Shown one piece after another: positions 1 to 7,692 of a stretch of DNA of 15,586 nucleotides. The stretch spans positions 1 to 15,586 of the forward strand of contig RFOC01000025.1 of the NCBI GenBank assembly GCA_009926815.1, written 5' to 3'. The notes beneath the pieces were generated by a model. That model made no database searches and was not told the DNA's origin. It saw only the letters and a program-made list of their open reading frames with translations. The position numbers and the translations under genes are program-made. Source of the DNA: Planctomycetota bacterium. GTDB taxonomy: Bacteria; Planctomycetota; Phycisphaerae; Phycisphaerales; SM1A02. Every line of letters starts with the position of its first letter. The stretch's first letter is position 1.

Positions 1-21
1 GACCAGACCCACTTCATGCGT

Positions 22-1284
22 TCATGCCTGCGGACGCAGGTGCTCCGCCACGGGGGTTCGGTACGCCTGCACCGCCGGCACCAGGCTGGCCAGACCGGCG
101 AGCACCACGGAACCGGCCAGCAGGATCAACGAGGCGCGGACATCGAGTTCGGGATGCACCACCAGTCCAATGCGGGCCTGCAGCGCGGTGGCGGCAAGCC
201 ATCCTCCGCCGGCGCTCAGCAGGATCCCCGCCGCGGCACCGCCCAGGCCGATCAGGCACGCCTCGGCCACCAGCAGTCCCTGCACCCGGCCTCGCGAGAG
301 GCCCAGCGCCCGGAGCACCGCGATCTGCCGCTTCCGCTCCGCCATGCTGTTGTAGAGCGCCAGCATGATGCTGATGCCGCTCGACACCAGCACCGCGACA
401 CCCATGGCCAGGAACAGTCCATCGATGTTGCCCACGATTCCCCGCAGCCGGTCGATCTGCTGCGCGGGCTGGGCCACGGTGATGGCCGTGTCGCGCCGCA
501 GCGCATCGAACTGCTGCTGGATGGCGGCACTGCCATCGCTGCCGGGCCGCGTGGGCAGTCGCAGCAGCACGCCGGTGATGCGGCGGTCCGCATCGGTCAG
601 GTCGGCGAGGGAAGTGAGACCCTCCTTGCCCTCGCGTTCGCGGCGGTCATGAGCATGCAGGATCCAGGTGCTCTCCAGATCCGTGAACACGGCCCGGTCG
701 TGCGCCGATCCGGTGGGCGAGAGGATGCCGACGACGGTGTAGGGATACTCGGCGTGCTCGTGTCCATGATCGCTGCCAGCGCCGTGCGTGAGGCGAACGG
801 TCTGCCCCAGGCGGAGTCCCGTGCCGGCGGCCGCCTCCGACCCCAGGCAGATCTCGAAGTTTTTCTCTGGAAACCGACCCTCGCGCACGGCCCAGGGCTC
901 TCCCTTGGTGGGCTGGAATCGGGTGAAGAATTCGGTCGAGGTGGCGCACACCGGATAGCCGCGGAAGGAGTCGCCCTGTTGCGTGGGGATGGCCCACTCC
1001 CAGGGGAAACTGGAGCGGATCTGGTTGTACTTCTCCCACGCGATCGGATTGGCGGGCGCATTGGCGTAGAAGACGCCGTTGAGCACGGCGACCAGCGGGC
1101 TGGCGTCCGCGCTCACCAGCAGGTGCATGGTGCCTGAGCCTCGCTGGAAGGCCTCGAATCCCGCGGTCCGCAGGGTGAGCATGGTCAGCAGCAGGGCCAC
1201 GGCCACGGCCACGCTGCCGGAGGTGACCAGCGTGCTGAGCAGCCGGGATCGCAGGCTCACCGTGACGATGCGAAGGTCGTTCAT
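22..1284 (-). CDS. FtsX/MacB-type ABC transporter permease
   Basis: This is the membrane subunit of an ABC transporter, probably a mechanotransmission or export type (MacB/LolCDE superfamily) rather than a classical importer. The 420-residue protein has one N-terminal membrane segment (about 20-40), a large extracytoplasmic domain (about 45-280), and three C-terminal membrane segments (about 287-312, 335-367, 384-407). MAERKRQIAVLRALGLS at 314-330, between the second and third helices, is the hallmark of this superfamily. The extracytoplasmic domain carries a histidine-rich stretch (HGAGSDHGHEHAEYP, 167-181) followed by YTVVGILSPTGSAHDRAVF. From memory, a proteobacterial COG0577 subfamily has a similar stretch, and some members sit in metal-related contexts; that link is inference. 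Its ATG overlaps the stop of the upstream ATPase (ATGA), so the two are translationally coupled and form one transporter. The substrate is unknown. Confidence 0.9.
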   Translation of the reverse strand: MNDLRIVTVSLRSRLLSTLVTSGSVAVAVALLLTMLTLRTAGFEAFQRGSGTMHLLVSADASPLVAVLNGVFYANAPANPIAWEKYNQIRSSFPWEWAIPTQQGDSFRGYPVCATSTEFFTRFQPTKGEPWAVREGRFPEKNFEICLGSEAAAGTGLRLGQTVRLTHGAGSDHGHEHAEYPYTVVGILSPTGSAHDRAVFTDLESTWILHAHDRREREGKEGLTSLADLTDADRRITGVLLRLPTRPGSDGSAAIQQQFDALRRDTAITVAQPAQQIDRLRGIVGNIDGLFLAMGVAVLVSSGISIMLALYNSMAERKRQIAVLRALGLSRGRVQGLLVAEACLIGLGGAAAGILLSAGGGWLAATALQARIGLVVHPELDVRASLILLAGSVVLAGLASLVPAVQAYRTPVAEHLRPQA

Positions 1285-1949
1285 GCCGCGTCCTTCCGGG
1301 CCGCCAGCGCGGCCACCTCGACCACCCGAGGGAACCGGGCCTGCATGGCGGGGTCATGGCTGGCGCACAGCAGGGCTGCGCCGGTGCTTCGGCAGGCATG
1401 CTCGAGCAGCGTCATGGTGGCGTCGGCGTGCGCGGGATCCAGGCTGGCCGTGGGCTCGTCAGCCAGCACCAGCGCGGGTCGGCAGGCCACCGCCCGGGCC
1501 ACGGCCACGCGCTGCTGCTGGCCCACGCTGAGTTCGCTCACCCTCGCATCCGGTCGATCCACGCCCAGGGCGCCAAGCAGCTCGCGCGATCGCGAGGCAT
1601 GCAGTCGCTCCGGCTCGTTGGCGGCGAGCAGGGCCATGGAGACGTTCTCGATCGCGGTGAAGGCGGGGAGCAGCTGGTGGGTCTGGAAGACCATGCCGAT
1701 CCTGCGGGCCCGAACGCGGTCACGATCCGACTCGCCCATGGCATCGATGCGGTCGCCGGCCACGAGGATCTCGCCGGCCTCCGCCCGAATCAGTCCCGCG
1801 ATCAGCCACAGCAGCGTGCTCTTGCCGCAGCCACTGGGGCCGGCCAGCAGCACGCGTTCGCCGGCCGCCACCTCCAGGCTCGGCAGTTCGATCCTGAAGC
1901 CATGGCCGCGGGTGAACCGCAGGTTGCGCAGGGTCAGCACCGGATGCAT
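1281..1949 (-). CDS. ABC transporter ATP-binding protein (LolD/MacB-like)
   Basis: This cytoplasmic ATPase powers the permease encoded immediately downstream. Counting from the ATG at 1949 it has 222 residues: Walker A GPSGCGKST (37-45), Q-loop Q89, signature LSVGQQQR (140-147), Walker B LVLADEP (160-166) and switch histidine H198 (ASHD). This is the usual size and layout for the LolD/MacB/FtsE group. Its stop overlaps the permease start by four bases. The start is uncertain. A GTG at 1979 would add ten residues and lies three bases after the recG stop with a GGTGAG close by, whereas the ATG at 1949 fits the family start (MHPVLTLRNL) but has only a weak ribosome site. Being in line behind recG it may share recG's transcript, although the functions seem unrelated. 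Confidence 0.9.
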   Translation of the reverse strand: MHPVLTLRNLRFTRGHGFRIELPSLEVAAGERVLLAGPSGCGKSTLLWLIAGLIRAEAGEILVAGDRIDAMGESDRDRVRARRIGMVFQTHQLLPAFTAIENVSMALLAANEPERLHASRSRELLGALGVDRPDARVSELSVGQQQRVAVARAVACRPALVLADEPTASLDPAHADATMTLLEHACRSTGAALLCASHDPAMQARFPRVVEVAALAARKDAA

Positions 1950-1982
1950 TCCGTCATGGTAGTCGGACCATGGCCGCACGAC

Positions 1983-4088
1983 TCACCCCACGTCACCCAG
2001 GCCCAGCGCCGCACCGTGCGTGGCGAGCAGCTTGCGGCGCAGCAGGGCCGACTCGGGCGACGACAGTTCCGGATCGCGCGCAATCCAGGCCTCCGCGTCC
2101 GCGCGGGCCAGTCGAAGCAGGTCCGCGTCGCGAGACAGGTCGGCCACCCGGAACGGGGCCAGTCCGGATTGACGCGAGCCGAACACCTCGCCGGGCCCGC
2201 GAAGACGGAGGTCGCGCTCGGCGATCTCGAAGCCGTCGTCGCTGCCACCGATGGCCTCGAGACGCTCCGACGCATCCGGCGTGACCGGATCCCCGATGAA
2301 GACGCACAGGCTGCGCCCCGTGCCTCGGCCCACCCGTCCCCGCAGCTGGTGGAGCTGCGCCAGTCCGAATCGATCGGCGTGCTCGACCACCATCAGGCTC
2401 GCGTTGGGCACGTCCACGCCCACCTCGATCACGGTGGTGGCCACCAGCACTCGTGCGTCTCCCGATCGGAAGCGGTCCATGGCGGCCTCTCGCGCCTCCC
2501 GGTCCAGCCGGCCGTGCACCGTCTCGATGCTCACGCCCGCGAAGGGGCCCTCGGCAAGATGGCGTGCGTGCTGCGCCACGTCCTTCAGGCCGGTGCTCGA
2601 CTCCTCGACCACCGGAACGACCACGTAGGCCTGCTCGCCCTGGTCGATGCGGCCGCGCAGGTAGGCGTACACCTCGGGCGCCTTCTCCGAGCCGACCACC
2701 CGCGTGACCACGGGCTGTCGCCCCGGAGGTCGGCCGCGCAGCGTGCTCAGGTCCAGGTCGCCGTACAGGGTGATGGCCAGCGTCCGAGGGATCGGCGTCG
2801 CGGTCATCACCAGCGTGTGCGGCACCAGCGGTCGCTCGCCCTGGCCCTTCTGCCGGATGGCCGCTCGCTGTCTCACGCCGAAGCGGTGCTGCTCGTCGAT
2901 CACCGCCACCGCAAGACTCCGGAAGGCCACGCCTCCCTCGAGCACCGCGTGCGTGCCCACCACGATGTCCACGCCGCCGCGAGCGAGTCCGGCGGTGATC
3001 GCGTCGCGCTCGGCCGTGCCGCACGAGCCCGTCAGCAGGCGAAGCTGGACCTGGCTGCCCGCCAGCATGGCCTGCAGCACCCGATGGTGCTGCTCCGCGA
3101 GCAGCTCGGTGGGGGCCACCAGCGCGGCCTGATGGCCTCGGGACACCGCAAGCAGCATGGCGTAGGCCGCGACCGCCGTCTTCCCGCTGCCCACATCGCC
3201 CTGCAGAAGACGGTTCATGGCGCCCTCGCGCGAGAGGTCCTGCGCCAGCTCGGCCACCACCCGGTCCTGCTCCGCGGTCAGCGTGAAGGGCATCCGTCCG
3301 CGGATGTGGGCATCCACCGTGGCATCGAGCGGCAGCGGCACGGCGCGAGTCCGGCTGCGAAGCTGGCTTCGACGCATCATCACGCCCAGTTGAAGCAGGA
3401 GCAGCTCATCCATGGCCAGTCGCTGCCGGGCCCGCTCGAGCGCCTCGCGGCCCGAGGGCCTGTGCATGTCGCGCCAGGCCTGAGCCAGCGGCACCAGATC
3501 GCGCTGCGCGCGATAGCTCTCGGGCAGCGGATCCTCCATGGTCGCGCAGACGGGTTCGAGCACCTTGCCGACCAGCCCCTCGATCTCGGCGGAACCGATC
3601 TCCTCGGATGCGGGGTAGATGGGGCGAAGATCATCCTGGCCGGGCGCCGTCTCCACGGGTTCGCCGCTCGTCCAGCGTGGATTGGCGATCTCCAGATAGC
3701 CCAGCCGCATTCTCGCGCGGCCCTCGGCCACGCCGCGGTCGCCGGGATGGAGCTTCCCGCGCATCCAGCCGGCGTTGAACCAGACCAGTCGCACCGTGCC
3801 CGTGCCGTCGTCCAGCGTGGCCTCCACCATGGCTCGCGGCCCGGGCCTGGCCTTCACGCGAGCGATCTCGCCCCGCAGTCGGACGTGGATCGTCTCGTCA
3901 CCCACCTCTCCGGCGATCTCCGCGATGCCGCGCTCGGCCAGCCGCCGCTCGTGGCGGATGGGCAGGTGTCGGACCAGGTCGCCGGCGGTGCGCAGGCCCA
4001 GGTGCGCCAGTCGCTCCACGCTGCGAGGTCCGACGCCCTGCACCGCGGCCAGCGGCGTGCGTGCGTCGATGCGGGCAGGCTGCGTCAC
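1983..4088 (-). CDS. recG: ATP-dependent DNA helicase RecG
   Basis: RecG is a superfamily 2 helicase that regresses stalled replication forks and processes branched recombination intermediates. From a GTG at 4088 the protein has 701 residues, normal for RecG. A helix-hairpin-helix-like start (VQGVGPRSVERLAHLG) leads into the wedge/OB domain, where residues 89-104 hold the DDGTGTVRLVWFN strand. The helicase core follows: Walker A GDVGSGKT (297-304), DEQH box (398-401), TATPIPRT (429-436), and motif VI QLRGRVGRG (581-589). The C-terminal block LRGPGEVFGSRQSG (629-642) is typical of RecG. The reading frame stays open upstream to 4193, but those codons would overlap the divergent xseA and are not family-like, so the GTG is preferred. 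xseA, another DNA-repair gene, diverges from the same 23-base gap. Confidence 0.96.
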   Translation of the reverse strand: MTQPARIDARTPLAAVQGVGPRSVERLAHLGLRTAGDLVRHLPIRHERRLAERGIAEIAGEVGDETIHVRLRGEIARVKARPGPRAMVEATLDDGTGTVRLVWFNAGWMRGKLHPGDRGVAEGRARMRLGYLEIANPRWTSGEPVETAPGQDDLRPIYPASEEIGSAEIEGLVGKVLEPVCATMEDPLPESYRAQRDLVPLAQAWRDMHRPSGREALERARQRLAMDELLLLQLGVMMRRSQLRSRTRAVPLPLDATVDAHIRGRMPFTLTAEQDRVVAELAQDLSREGAMNRLLQGDVGSGKTAVAAYAMLLAVSRGHQAALVAPTELLAEQHHRVLQAMLAGSQVQLRLLTGSCGTAERDAITAGLARGGVDIVVGTHAVLEGGVAFRSLAVAVIDEQHRFGVRQRAAIRQKGQGERPLVPHTLVMTATPIPRTLAITLYGDLDLSTLRGRPPGRQPVVTRVVGSEKAPEVYAYLRGRIDQGEQAYVVVPVVEESSTGLKDVAQHARHLAEGPFAGVSIETVHGRLDREAREAAMDRFRSGDARVLVATTVIEVGVDVPNASLMVVEHADRFGLAQLHQLRGRVGRGTGRSLCVFIGDPVTPDASERLEAIGGSDDGFEIAERDLRLRGPGEVFGSRQSGLAPFRVADLSRDADLLRLARADAEAWIARDPELSSPESALLRRKLLATHGAALGLGDVG

Positions 4089-4111
4089 GGGGGCGATCGT
4101 ACGATGGCCCC
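4089..4111. promoter_or_regulatory. Divergent recG/xseA start gap with 10-base palindrome
   Basis: Only 23 bases separate the likely GTG starts of recG (leftward) and xseA (rightward). They contain the perfect palindrome ATCGTACGAT at 4096-4105, whose centre is within half a base of the middle of the gap. It could be an operator shared by both genes or simply symmetry around the two start regions. No convincing -35/-10 pair was found, so promoters probably lie inside the opposite gene's 5' end. Confidence 0.3.
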
Positions 4112-5443
4112 GTGCCCCGAAGTCCCTTCGATCCCTCGCAGGCGCTGGGCGGCCTCTTCGAGCAGCCCGCCTCGGTTCCTCAACCGCGGGCACCCCTCTC
4201 CGTGGTCGAGGCGGCGAGGGCCGTCCAGGAGCGTCTGGGCTCGCTGGGTCGGCTTCGCGTGCAGGGTGAGGTCAGTGCGCCACGGAAGGGCAAGCACTGC
4301 TACTTCGAGCTGAAGGACGAGCAGGCGGTCATGGCCTGCGCGATCTGGGCCAGCGTGCTTGGACGAGGCGTGCCGGCACCCGATCATGGCGAACGGGTCG
4401 TGATCGAGGGTCAGTTCGACTTCTACGCGGGCAACGGCAAGGTGACGTTCGTGGTGCACCGGCTCGAGCGGGTCGGCGAGGGAGACCTGGACGCCCGCTT
4501 CCGGGCGCTGTGCGACGAGCTCCGCTCGGCCGGCTACTTCAGCGAGGATCGCAAGCGGCAGCTGCCGCTGCTGCCGCGGGGCATCGCCATCATCACCAGC
4601 CTCGACAGCGCGGCGCTGCATGACTGCCTGAAGACCTCGGCGATCCGCTTCCCCTCGGTGCCCATCACCGTGATCGGCGTGCCCGTGCAGGGCGCGGGCT
4701 CCGCCGAGGCCGTGGCACGCGCCGTGCAGGAAGTGGGGCTGCGCGCGGAGGCCCTCGGGGTGGACGTGGTGGTGGTGACGCGCGGAGGCGGAAGCCGGGA
4801 GGACCTGCAGGCCTTCAACGAACGGGTGGTGGCGGATGCGGTCTTCCGGAGTCCGCTTCCGGTGGTGGCCGCGGTGGGCCATGAATCCGACACCACGGTC
4901 ATCGATCTGGTGGCGGACCACCGGGCGAGCACGCCCACGCAGGCCATGATGGCGGTCCTGCCGGATCGCGAGGAGCTTCGCCAGCAGCTGCAGGGGGTGG
5001 CGGGCTCGCTGGTGCTCCGCGTTCGGCAGGGGCTTCGTCAGCGCCGGGACCGGCTGCACGCCGTGGCGTCGCGGCCCTGCCTGCACGATGCCTCGGCCGC
5101 CCTGCGTGTGCCACGCGAGCGACTGAAGGCCATGGCGGCACGACTCGCTGCGCAGGCGCCCATGGCCCGGCTGGCGGCGGCCCGTGAACGGACCTCGGGA
5201 CTCATGCGTCGCATCGAGCTGGCCGCGGCCCGCGTGCGTGCGGACCGGCTCGCCAGGCTCCAGGCGTTGGCCGATCGACTGGCCTCGGTCTCGCCCACGC
5301 AGGTGCTGGCCCGTGGCTACTCGATCACCCTGGACGAGGCGGGCCGGACGGTGCGCAGCGCCGGCGACGTGACGGCGGGACAGGTGCTTCGGACGCGCGT
5401 GCACGCCGGCGAGATCCGCTCGCGTGTGGAGCCCACCGGGTAG
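4112..5443 (+). CDS. xseA: Exodeoxyribonuclease VII large subunit
   Basis: XseA is the catalytic large subunit of exonuclease VII, which degrades single-stranded DNA from both ends and is used in mismatch repair and damage clean-up. The 443-residue protein starts with an OB-fold (about 28-120: PLSVVEAARAVQERLG, then a GEVSAP strand and HCYFELKDE). The catalytic domain follows with VVTRGGGSREDLQAFNE (221-237) and GHESDTTVIDLVADHRAS (256-273). A long helical/coiled-coil arm (about 285-390) and the C-terminal VLARGYSIT motif (398-406) complete the fold. The GTG at 4112 puts the OB-fold at the usual distance from the start; an in-frame codon at 4061 would overlap recG. xseB follows nine bases downstream, giving the standard two-subunit operon. 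Confidence 0.96.
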   Translation: MPRSPFDPSQALGGLFEQPASVPQPRAPLSVVEAARAVQERLGSLGRLRVQGEVSAPRKGKHCYFELKDEQAVMACAIWASVLGRGVPAPDHGERVVIEGQFDFYAGNGKVTFVVHRLERVGEGDLDARFRALCDELRSAGYFSEDRKRQLPLLPRGIAIITSLDSAALHDCLKTSAIRFPSVPITVIGVPVQGAGSAEAVARAVQEVGLRAEALGVDVVVVTRGGGSREDLQAFNERVVADAVFRSPLPVVAAVGHESDTTVIDLVADHRASTPTQAMMAVLPDREELRQQLQGVAGSLVLRVRQGLRQRRDRLHAVASRPCLHDASAALRVPRERLKAMAARLAAQAPMARLAAARERTSGLMRRIELAAARVRADRLARLQALADRLASVSPTQVLARGYSITLDEAGRTVRSAGDVTAGQVLRTRVHAGEIRSRVEPTG

Positions 5444-5452
5444 ATTCCAGCC

Positions 5453-5704
5453 ATGGCGAAGGACGCGTCGCGCAAGTCTCCGGTCACGGCCGAGGACCTC
5501 CCGCTCAGCTACGAGCAGGCCATGGAGCGTCTCGAGGCCCTCGTGCGACGCATGGAGCAGGGTGAGGTCCCGCTGGAGGAGAGCCTGAAGGCGTTCGAGG
5601 AGGGCCAGAAGCTGGTGGCCCGATGCCGCGGCATCCTCGATGACGCGGAGCGGCGAATCCAGCAGATGGGTCTCGAGCGCCTCGTGCAGGGCGAGGGCGG
5701 CTGA
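5453..5704 (+). CDS. xseB: Exodeoxyribonuclease VII small subunit
   Basis: XseB is the small subunit that binds the helical arm of XseA in the cytoplasmic exonuclease VII complex. The 83-residue protein matches the family in length. It has the conserved first helix (LSYEQAMERLEALVRRMEQG, about 18-37), the PLEESLKAFEEGQKL turn-helix (about 40-54), and a final helix ending in DDAERRIQQM. The ATG lies nine bases after the xseA stop, and the prepilin peptidase gene begins fifteen bases after its own stop, so all three are probably co-transcribed. Confidence 0.95.
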   Translation: MAKDASRKSPVTAEDLPLSYEQAMERLEALVRRMEQGEVPLEESLKAFEEGQKLVARCRGILDDAERRIQQMGLERLVQGEGG

Positions 5705-5719
5705 GCCGCCGCACCGGGC

Positions 5720-6892
5720 ATGGATCGCCTGGTCATGCTGGTGCCCACGCTGCTGCAGGCGATCTTCATGTTCGCGCTGGGGGCCTGCGTGGGAAGTTTC
5801 GTCAACGTGGTGGCGTGGCGATGGCCGCGGCGCCAGGGCATCGTGACGCCCCCGAGCCGCTGCACCACCTGCGGACGCGGGCTTCGATGGTGGGAGAACG
5901 TGCCGATGCTCTCCTGGCTGCTGCTTCGAGGTCGCTGCCGGACCTGTGGCGTCAGGCTTGGTGCCGGGCACGTGCTGGTCGAGGCCGGCGCTGGGCTGCT
6001 CTTCGCGGGCACGTTCATCCTGCTGTTCGCCGGACCGTGGCGAGAGCCAGCCGCCGCGGACGCATCCTGGTGGCTCAGGCTGGGTCCGTGGCAGGCCATG
6101 CCCGCGCTCATCGCGGTGCTGGTGCTCTGGGCAGGACTGCTTGCGGTGGCGCTCATCGACGCCGACACCGGGTATGTCCCGTTGCCGGTGACGATGCTGG
6201 TCACCGTGGTGGGTCTGGTGGCCATGGTGATCCAGGCCGTGCTCTTCCGAGGCGGTTCCGGAGCGCTGGCCCTTGGATGGCCAAGCGGTGCCCCTTCACC
6301 CGCATGGTGTGCCGCCGGCGTTGGAGGATTGCTCGGCGTGACGCTGTCCGTGATGGCGCTGCAGCTGGGGCTGCTTCCGCGCACCTTCGAGGCCGCGGGC
6401 GAGATGGAGGACTGGACGGCATCCCAGTCGCGGCGTGAGGTGCTCAAGGAAGTGCCCTGCCTGCTGCTGCCCCTGATCGGCATGGTGCTTGGGCACCGCT
6501 TCGTGACCACCGGCGGACTGGCGGCCGAGGGGCCCGTCTGGCTCTCGCTGGGTGCCTCGGGCCTGGGTCTGCTGGTGGCCGCAGGTTCCATCTGGATCAC
6601 GCGGATCCTTGGCACGCTGGCCTTCGGTCGCGAAGCCATGGGACTGGGCGACGTGCACCTGATGGCCGCCGCCGGGGTGGTCGTGGGGTGGCGCGACGCC
6701 GCCTTGGTGTTCCTGATCGCACCTTTCCTCGCCCTGGTGTGGGTCGCGGTGAGCGGCGGTCTGGCTCGCTGGCGGGGGGGGCAGGCCCGCGAACTGCCGT
6801 ACGGACCGCACCTTGCGATGGCCTGCGTGCTGGTCCATCTTGGCCGACCATGGGTGGTCCCGGCGGCCAGGGCCGTCCTTGGGATCGCCTGA
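5720..6892 (+). CDS. Prepilin peptidase (type IV leader peptidase, A24 family)
   Basis: This inner-membrane aspartyl protease removes the leader peptide from type IV pilins or type II secretion pseudopilins and usually N-methylates the new N-terminus. The N-terminal helix contains GACVGSFVNVVAWRWP (21-36). Two CxxC pairs (C48/C51 and C73/C76) form the zinc-type cytoplasmic loop found in bifunctional PilD enzymes. The catalytic aspartates are D147 in ALIDADTGYVPLP and D311 in GLGDVHLMAAAG, and PYGPHLA (360-366) matches the family C-terminal helix. At 390 residues it is longer than typical PilD (about 290), because the two aspartates are about 160 residues apart. The extra segment (about 175-260) includes a polar stretch around EMEDWTASQSRRE. 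A run of eight G (6774-6781) lies after the active site. No pilin or secretion gene is in the window, so the substrate is unknown. Confidence 0.93.
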   Translation: MDRLVMLVPTLLQAIFMFALGACVGSFVNVVAWRWPRRQGIVTPPSRCTTCGRGLRWWENVPMLSWLLLRGRCRTCGVRLGAGHVLVEAGAGLLFAGTFILLFAGPWREPAAADASWWLRLGPWQAMPALIAVLVLWAGLLAVALIDADTGYVPLPVTMLVTVVGLVAMVIQAVLFRGGSGALALGWPSGAPSPAWCAAGVGGLLGVTLSVMALQLGLLPRTFEAAGEMEDWTASQSRREVLKEVPCLLLPLIGMVLGHRFVTTGGLAAEGPVWLSLGASGLGLLVAAGSIWITRILGTLAFGREAMGLGDVHLMAAAGVVVGWRDAALVFLIAPFLALVWVAVSGGLARWRGGQARELPYGPHLAMACVLVHLGRPWVVPAARAVLGIA

Positions 6893-6906
6893 CCTCGCCC
6901 GTTCAC

Positions 6907-6936
6907 TTGACAAGCGGGCCGTTGCGCCGTGCCATA
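6907..6936 (+). promoter_or_regulatory. Candidate sigma-70-type promoter upstream of the OmpA lipoprotein
   Basis: A perfect TTGACA (6907-6912), unusual in this GC-rich sequence, is followed after 17-18 bases by a poor -10 (TGCCAT at 6930 or GCCATA at 6931). A five-pair hairpin (GCCGT at 6926-6930 with ACGGC at 6936-6940) overlaps the -10 region. It lies in the only sizeable upstream gap on this strand, which suits a separately expressed lipoprotein gene. The -35 is strong and the -10 is weak. Confidence 0.4.
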
Positions 6937-6980
6937 CGGCCTCGGCCGGGATTCGGCCGCAGTCACGCCCAACCATTTCA

Positions 6981-6987
6981 AGGAAGA
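6981..6987 (+). promoter_or_regulatory. Strong ribosome binding site of the OmpA lipoprotein gene
   Basis: AGGAAGA lies five to ten bases before the ATG at 6992 and fixes that start over in-frame upstream codons. It is one of the clearer Shine-Dalgarno sequences in the window, consistent with high expression of an envelope lipoprotein. Confidence 0.65.
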
Positions 6988-6991
6988 AATC

Positions 6992-7587
6992 ATGATCACC
7001 CGCCCACTCGCCCTGGCCTCGCTGGCCCTGGTCTTCGCCCTGACCGGCTGCAACGACAACAAGATGAAGGAGCTGGAGAACGAGAACGCCGATCTGCGGG
7101 TGAAGCTGACCTCCGCGGAGTCGGAGCGAGACGCCGCGCAGCGCGAGCGTGACGCGGCCAACGCCCGGGCGACCGAGGGCGGCAAGGACGCGGACGCCAG
7201 GACTTCGCGGGCATCGAGGGCGTGTCGGCCACGCGCGTCGGCAACGAGGTGCACGTGAGCATCGAGGGCGACGTGCTCTTCGACAGCGGCAAGACCAGCC
7301 TCCGCGACGCCGCCCGGAAGAGCCTGGACAAGATGATCGGCGTGCTGAACGACAAGTACAAGGGCAAGTTCATCCGCGTGGCGGGCTTCACCGACACCGA
7401 TCCGATCAAGAAGTCCGGGTTCAAGAGCAACTACCACCTCGGCTTCGACCGCGCCTACGCGGTTCGCGAGTACATGGTCGGCAAGGGCATGGATGGCAAG
7501 GTCATGTCCCTCTCCAGCTACGGCCCGGACGTTCCGCTGAAGACCAAGGCGCTCAGCCGCCGGGTCGAGGTCATCGTGGTCGACTGA
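6992..7587 (+). pseudogene. OmpA-family lipoprotein, apparent one-base frameshift
   Basis: Two reading frames together encode one normal protein. The first (6992 to about 7198) has a signal peptide ending in a lipobox (FALTG before C20), then a charged coiled coil (about 24-60, NKMKELENENADLRVKL). The second, in the next frame to 7587, is an OmpA/Pal peptidoglycan-binding domain. It contains GDVLFDSGKTSL, AGFTDTDP with the conserved Asp, NYHLGFDRAYAVREYM with the conserved Arg, and a final RRVEVIVVD strand. Sense in the second frame begins at QDFAGIEGV (7198 on), so one base is missing near 7195-7200. Restoring one C in GACGCCAG would give a 198-residue protein reading DAQDFAGIEG. A separate start at GTG 7222 is possible but would leave a domain without an export signal. 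The expected role is tethering the outer membrane to peptidoglycan. It may be a real disruption or a base-calling error. Confidence 0.85.
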
Positions 7588-7620
7588 TCCCGGATCCGTT
7601 CGCGAAACCCATCGGCATCC

Positions 7621-7651
7621 AGGACGCCGCGGCCTCAGGTCGCGGCGTCCT
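7621..7651. terminator. Strong hairpin between convergent genes, likely terminator
   Basis: AGGACGCCGCG (7621-7631) pairs perfectly with CGCGGCGTCCT (7641-7651) around a nine-base loop. It sits between the stop of the OmpA lipoprotein (7587) and the stop of the convergent mlaD-like gene (7695), where a two-way terminator is expected. The U-tract is very short on the plus strand (CCTTCG), so termination may rely on stem strength or on another factor. Confidence 0.7.
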
Positions 7652-7692
7652 TCGCATGGGGGTGCTGGGCGATGCGGGTCGCGATGAACCGA

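Noticed and set aside
1356..4313. Very long plus-strand open frame (985 codons) opposite recG and the ABC ATPase
   Set aside because: It lies antisense to two clear genes, has low-complexity His/Gln/Arg/Ala content and no recognisable domain; long antisense frames are common in high-GC DNA.
6846..6859. Small hairpin GACCA/TGGTC as terminator of the prepilin peptidase gene
   Set aside because: Five pairs only, inside the coding sequence, and not followed by a T run.
7150..7222. Programmed -1 ribosomal frameshift in the lipoprotein gene
   Set aside because: No X-XXY-YYZ slippery heptamer or obvious stimulatory structure was seen near 7198, so a sequencing error or mutation is simpler.
5509..7437. 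Long minus-strand open frame opposite the prepilin peptidase
   Set aside because: Ser/Thr/Pro/Arg-rich with no domain, antisense to xseB, the peptidase and the lipoprotein.
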